DNA of 64,000 nucleotides from Nisaea nitritireducens (GTDB taxonomy: Bacteria > Pseudomonadota > Alphaproteobacteria > Thalassobaculales > Thalassobaculaceae), in the NCBI RefSeq assembly GCF_014904795.1, contig NZ_JACZFS010000055.1:1-64000 (forward strand). The letters are read 5' to 3'. The notes beneath the pieces are model-generated. The model was not told the DNA's origin and ran no database searches. It saw only the letters and a list, made by a program, of their open reading frames with translations. A program made the translations under genes and the position numbers. This document shows positions 62,351-64,000 of the stretch, one piece after another (within the stretch, counting starts at the first letter, position 1; each line of letters opens with the position of its first letter).

Positions 62351-64000
62351 CTACAAAAGGTCGTTTACCCAGTAGGCGATGCCTTCATAGGTATATTGCG
62401 GCAGGGTGGCGACCACACTGTCTCGCTCGCTTTCCGAAACGGTATAGAAGTGCGTTCCTGTGTCGGAGTTGAGCAGTCGATACAGCGCCTGTGAGCCTGC
62501 GACCTCTCGCGTATAGGCGTTATACATCTCGCCCTCGTAAGTATAGGAGGGAAGCTGAGAAATCACGTTATCCCGCTCGGCTTCGGATTGGGTAAAGAAA
62601 TGAGTACCCGCGTCGGTATTGTAGAAGCGGAAGACCGGGGCCTGAGCGTCGGTTTCGTGGCCTGGGGTAGCACTACGGAACGGGATGCCCTCATAGTTGA
62701 ACTGCTGGATGTTATTAATAACGTAGTCTCGTTCTGTCACATTGGTGCTGTAGAAATGCGTACCGGTCAGAACATTATAAAATCGATAGATGCCTTCTGA
62801 AATGTCACTTGGCGCGATTATGTCCGACAGCTGAAATGTGCCGTTCGAGAATGCGTAATACTCTGTCTGATAGACCGTGTCGGTGTCATCGCGTCTGGAA
62901 ATAGAGTCCTGGATTACGACTGCTAAACCCTGTTCGCTGACGGTGTATTCCGAGGATCGTCCATTGAATAAGGCCCTGTCGGTTCCTTCGTCGCCATCGA
63001 TGATGTCGTTGCCGGCGTTGCCATAGAGCGTGTTGTTCAGTGAATTGCCGACCAGCGTATCGGCGAAGGCGCTGCCGGTAGCATTCTCTATATCCCCCTC
63101 GAGCCAGAGGAAGGTTAAGGGCGAGGAGTAGTTCAGCTGTGAAAGAGGCGTTGCGAAGCCGAAACGCTCTCCGACAATGGAGGAGAGAATTGTTTCCGGA
63201 AGCTCAATATACCATCCCTGCGATGTTTGACTGGCATCCACCGTGTCGGTGCCACCGGCATCCCAGATTGTGTGATAGTTGGAGTATTGGTTAAGAGAGT
63301 ATGTTGTGCTGCCGGCGTTGGTCGACATGTCCTTGCCGTAGAGTGCCTGGAGGCCGATGACGTCGAGGACCATGGGCGTGACTGGATCAAATTGGATCTG
63401 GTCAAAATCGTAGTCGTCCGCGTAGGACATCATACTGAACCAGTCTTTGTCGAAATCACTGAGACCGATATTCGAAAGTGACGGACGCCCGTTAAACGCA
63501 TCGTGGGTGTGTTTGAGGCCTAGTGCGTGTCCCAACTCGTGCAGCAACAGAAACCAGCCCTGGCTCCCAAGTTCGTAGGACAGATAGCTGGCGGGGCTAT
63601 TCAGGTTCAGATAAACGTCCCCGCTCTTTCCAGCATAACTTCCAGCGCTAAAATCGAATTGTGTCGTCGGCCAATTCCCGACCGCCCAGGCGCCTTGAGT
63701 AAAGGCGTTGTACTGATCCAGAGAAACGTTGATTTGGGATCCGAAGTAATTCGCCCAACCTGGATTGGCATAGTAATCCGTGTAGACGAAGTCGATTGGG
63801 ATGTACTGCTCAATCGTCGTCAGCGCGAGATTGATCCGATCGTAAGCATAGTCCGGATTGCTCCAGTATTCGCCGTACCATCCGTCGCTGAATGACCAGT
63901 AGATCTGGTCAGAGCTTGACGTCTGCCAACTCCAGCCAGACGTACTGGCATCAACAAGCGTGTCGCCCGTTGGTGGCGATACGTACGATGTTGGACTGGC
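62351..64000 (-). CDS. serralysin-like M10 metalloprotease with three DUF5648 repeats, N-terminus off window
   Basis: The frame is open to the right edge; 549 residues are visible. The catalytic HELGHALGLKH motif is read through 63540 and followed by the Met-turn SMMSYADD. The propeptide-side segment includes IPIDFVYTDYY. After one calcium-binding RTX unit (LYGNAGNDIIDGDEGT) come three copies of a 40-45 residue repeat: IYRFYNVLTGTHFYSTNVTE, VFRFYNTDAGTHFFTQSEAE and LYRLLNSDTGTHFYTVSESE. Each ends in YEGxxY, the DUF5648 pattern. The protein is probably secreted by a type I system. It has only one visible RTX motif, fewer than typical serralysins. Confidence 0.9.
   Translation of the reverse strand, partial: ASPTSYVSPPTGDTLVDASTSGWSWQTSSSDQIYWSFSDGWYGEYWSNPDYAYDRINLALTTIEQYIPIDFVYTDYYANPGWANYFGSQINVSLDQYNAFTQGAWAVGNWPTTQFDFSAGSYAGKSGDVYLNLNSPASYLSYELGSQGWFLLLHELGHALGLKHTHDAFNGRPSLSNIGLSDFDKDWFSMMSYADDYDFDQIQFDPVTPMVLDVIGLQALYGKDMSTNAGSTTYSLNQYSNYHTIWDAGGTDTVDASQTSQGWYIELPETILSSIVGERFGFATPLSQLNYSSPLTFLWLEGDIENATGSAFADTLVGNSLNNTLYGNAGNDIIDGDEGTDRALFNGRSSEYTVSEQGLAVVIQDSISRRDDTDTVYQTEYYAFSNGTFQLSDIIAPSDISEGIYRFYNVLTGTHFYSTNVTERDYVINNIQQFNYEGIPFRSATPGHETDAQAPVFRFYNTDAGTHFFTQSEAERDNVISQLPSYTYEGEMYNAYTREVAGSQALYRLLNSDTGTHFYTVSESERDSVVATLPQYTYEGIAYWVNDLL

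Overview
The window looks like chromosomal DNA of a GC-rich (about 60 percent) alphaproteobacterium, probably a Rhodospirillales-type, free-living or marine organism. This rests on the gene families present: alphaproteobacterial-style 2'-deoxycytidine-triphosphate deaminase, a DUF3035/BamF-like lipoprotein beside lspA, a receiver protein ending in an FGPDRRR motif paired with an Hpt-like protein, and TRAP transporters. The genus cannot be fixed from the sequence alone. Almost all of the DNA is coding and both strands are used in short operons. I see no tRNA, rRNA, CRISPR array, IS element, integrase or phage module.

Layout: 0-5 kb holds a minus-strand arginine block (argD-argF-hslO-lipoprotein) with trpS upstream. 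5-10 kb has small orphan proteins, a lipase-like protein, dcd, a lone ABC-2 permease and recX. 10-22 kb carries acs, an acyl-CoA dehydrogenase, an AbrB-type membrane protein, a nucleotidyltransferase, an SDR/threonate-dehydrogenase-like pair, a FemAB-like acyltransferase, a Lon-like protease and chaC. 22-25 kb is a group of poorly known small proteins led by a receiver/Hpt-like pair in which both phosphorylation residues are replaced. 25-32 kb has mscS, GNAT, Ldh-type dehydrogenase, amidase, a PAS-like protein, a keto-pentenoate hydratase and a MaoC dehydratase. 31-42.5 kb is a plus-strand housekeeping run: ribF-ileS-lspA-DUF3035-two M16 proteins-pgi-mutL-GNAT.

43-49 kb contains a nitric-oxide module (truncated haemoglobin plus nsrR under a palindromic NsrR-like operator), a small zincin, a pterin dehydratase, nudC, an ABC-F protein, a CpdA-like phosphodiesterase and sodB. 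The last two are divergent around a CRP-type palindrome. 49-57 kb is the most accessory-looking part. It has two paralogous multi-PAS sensor histidine kinases flanking a redoxin-like/2OG-Fe(II) dioxygenase fusion, near-duplicate terminators, the remnant of a glycosyltransferase start and a small STAS-like protein. 57-64 kb ends with a complete TRAP transporter (dctMQP), a DCC-family protein, an FMN-binding glutamate-synthase-like protein and a serralysin-like M10 metalloprotease cut by the right edge.

The observations I rate highest are the degenerate phosphorelay pair, the duplicated sensor-kinase region with its repeated terminators, and the NsrR and CRP-type operators.
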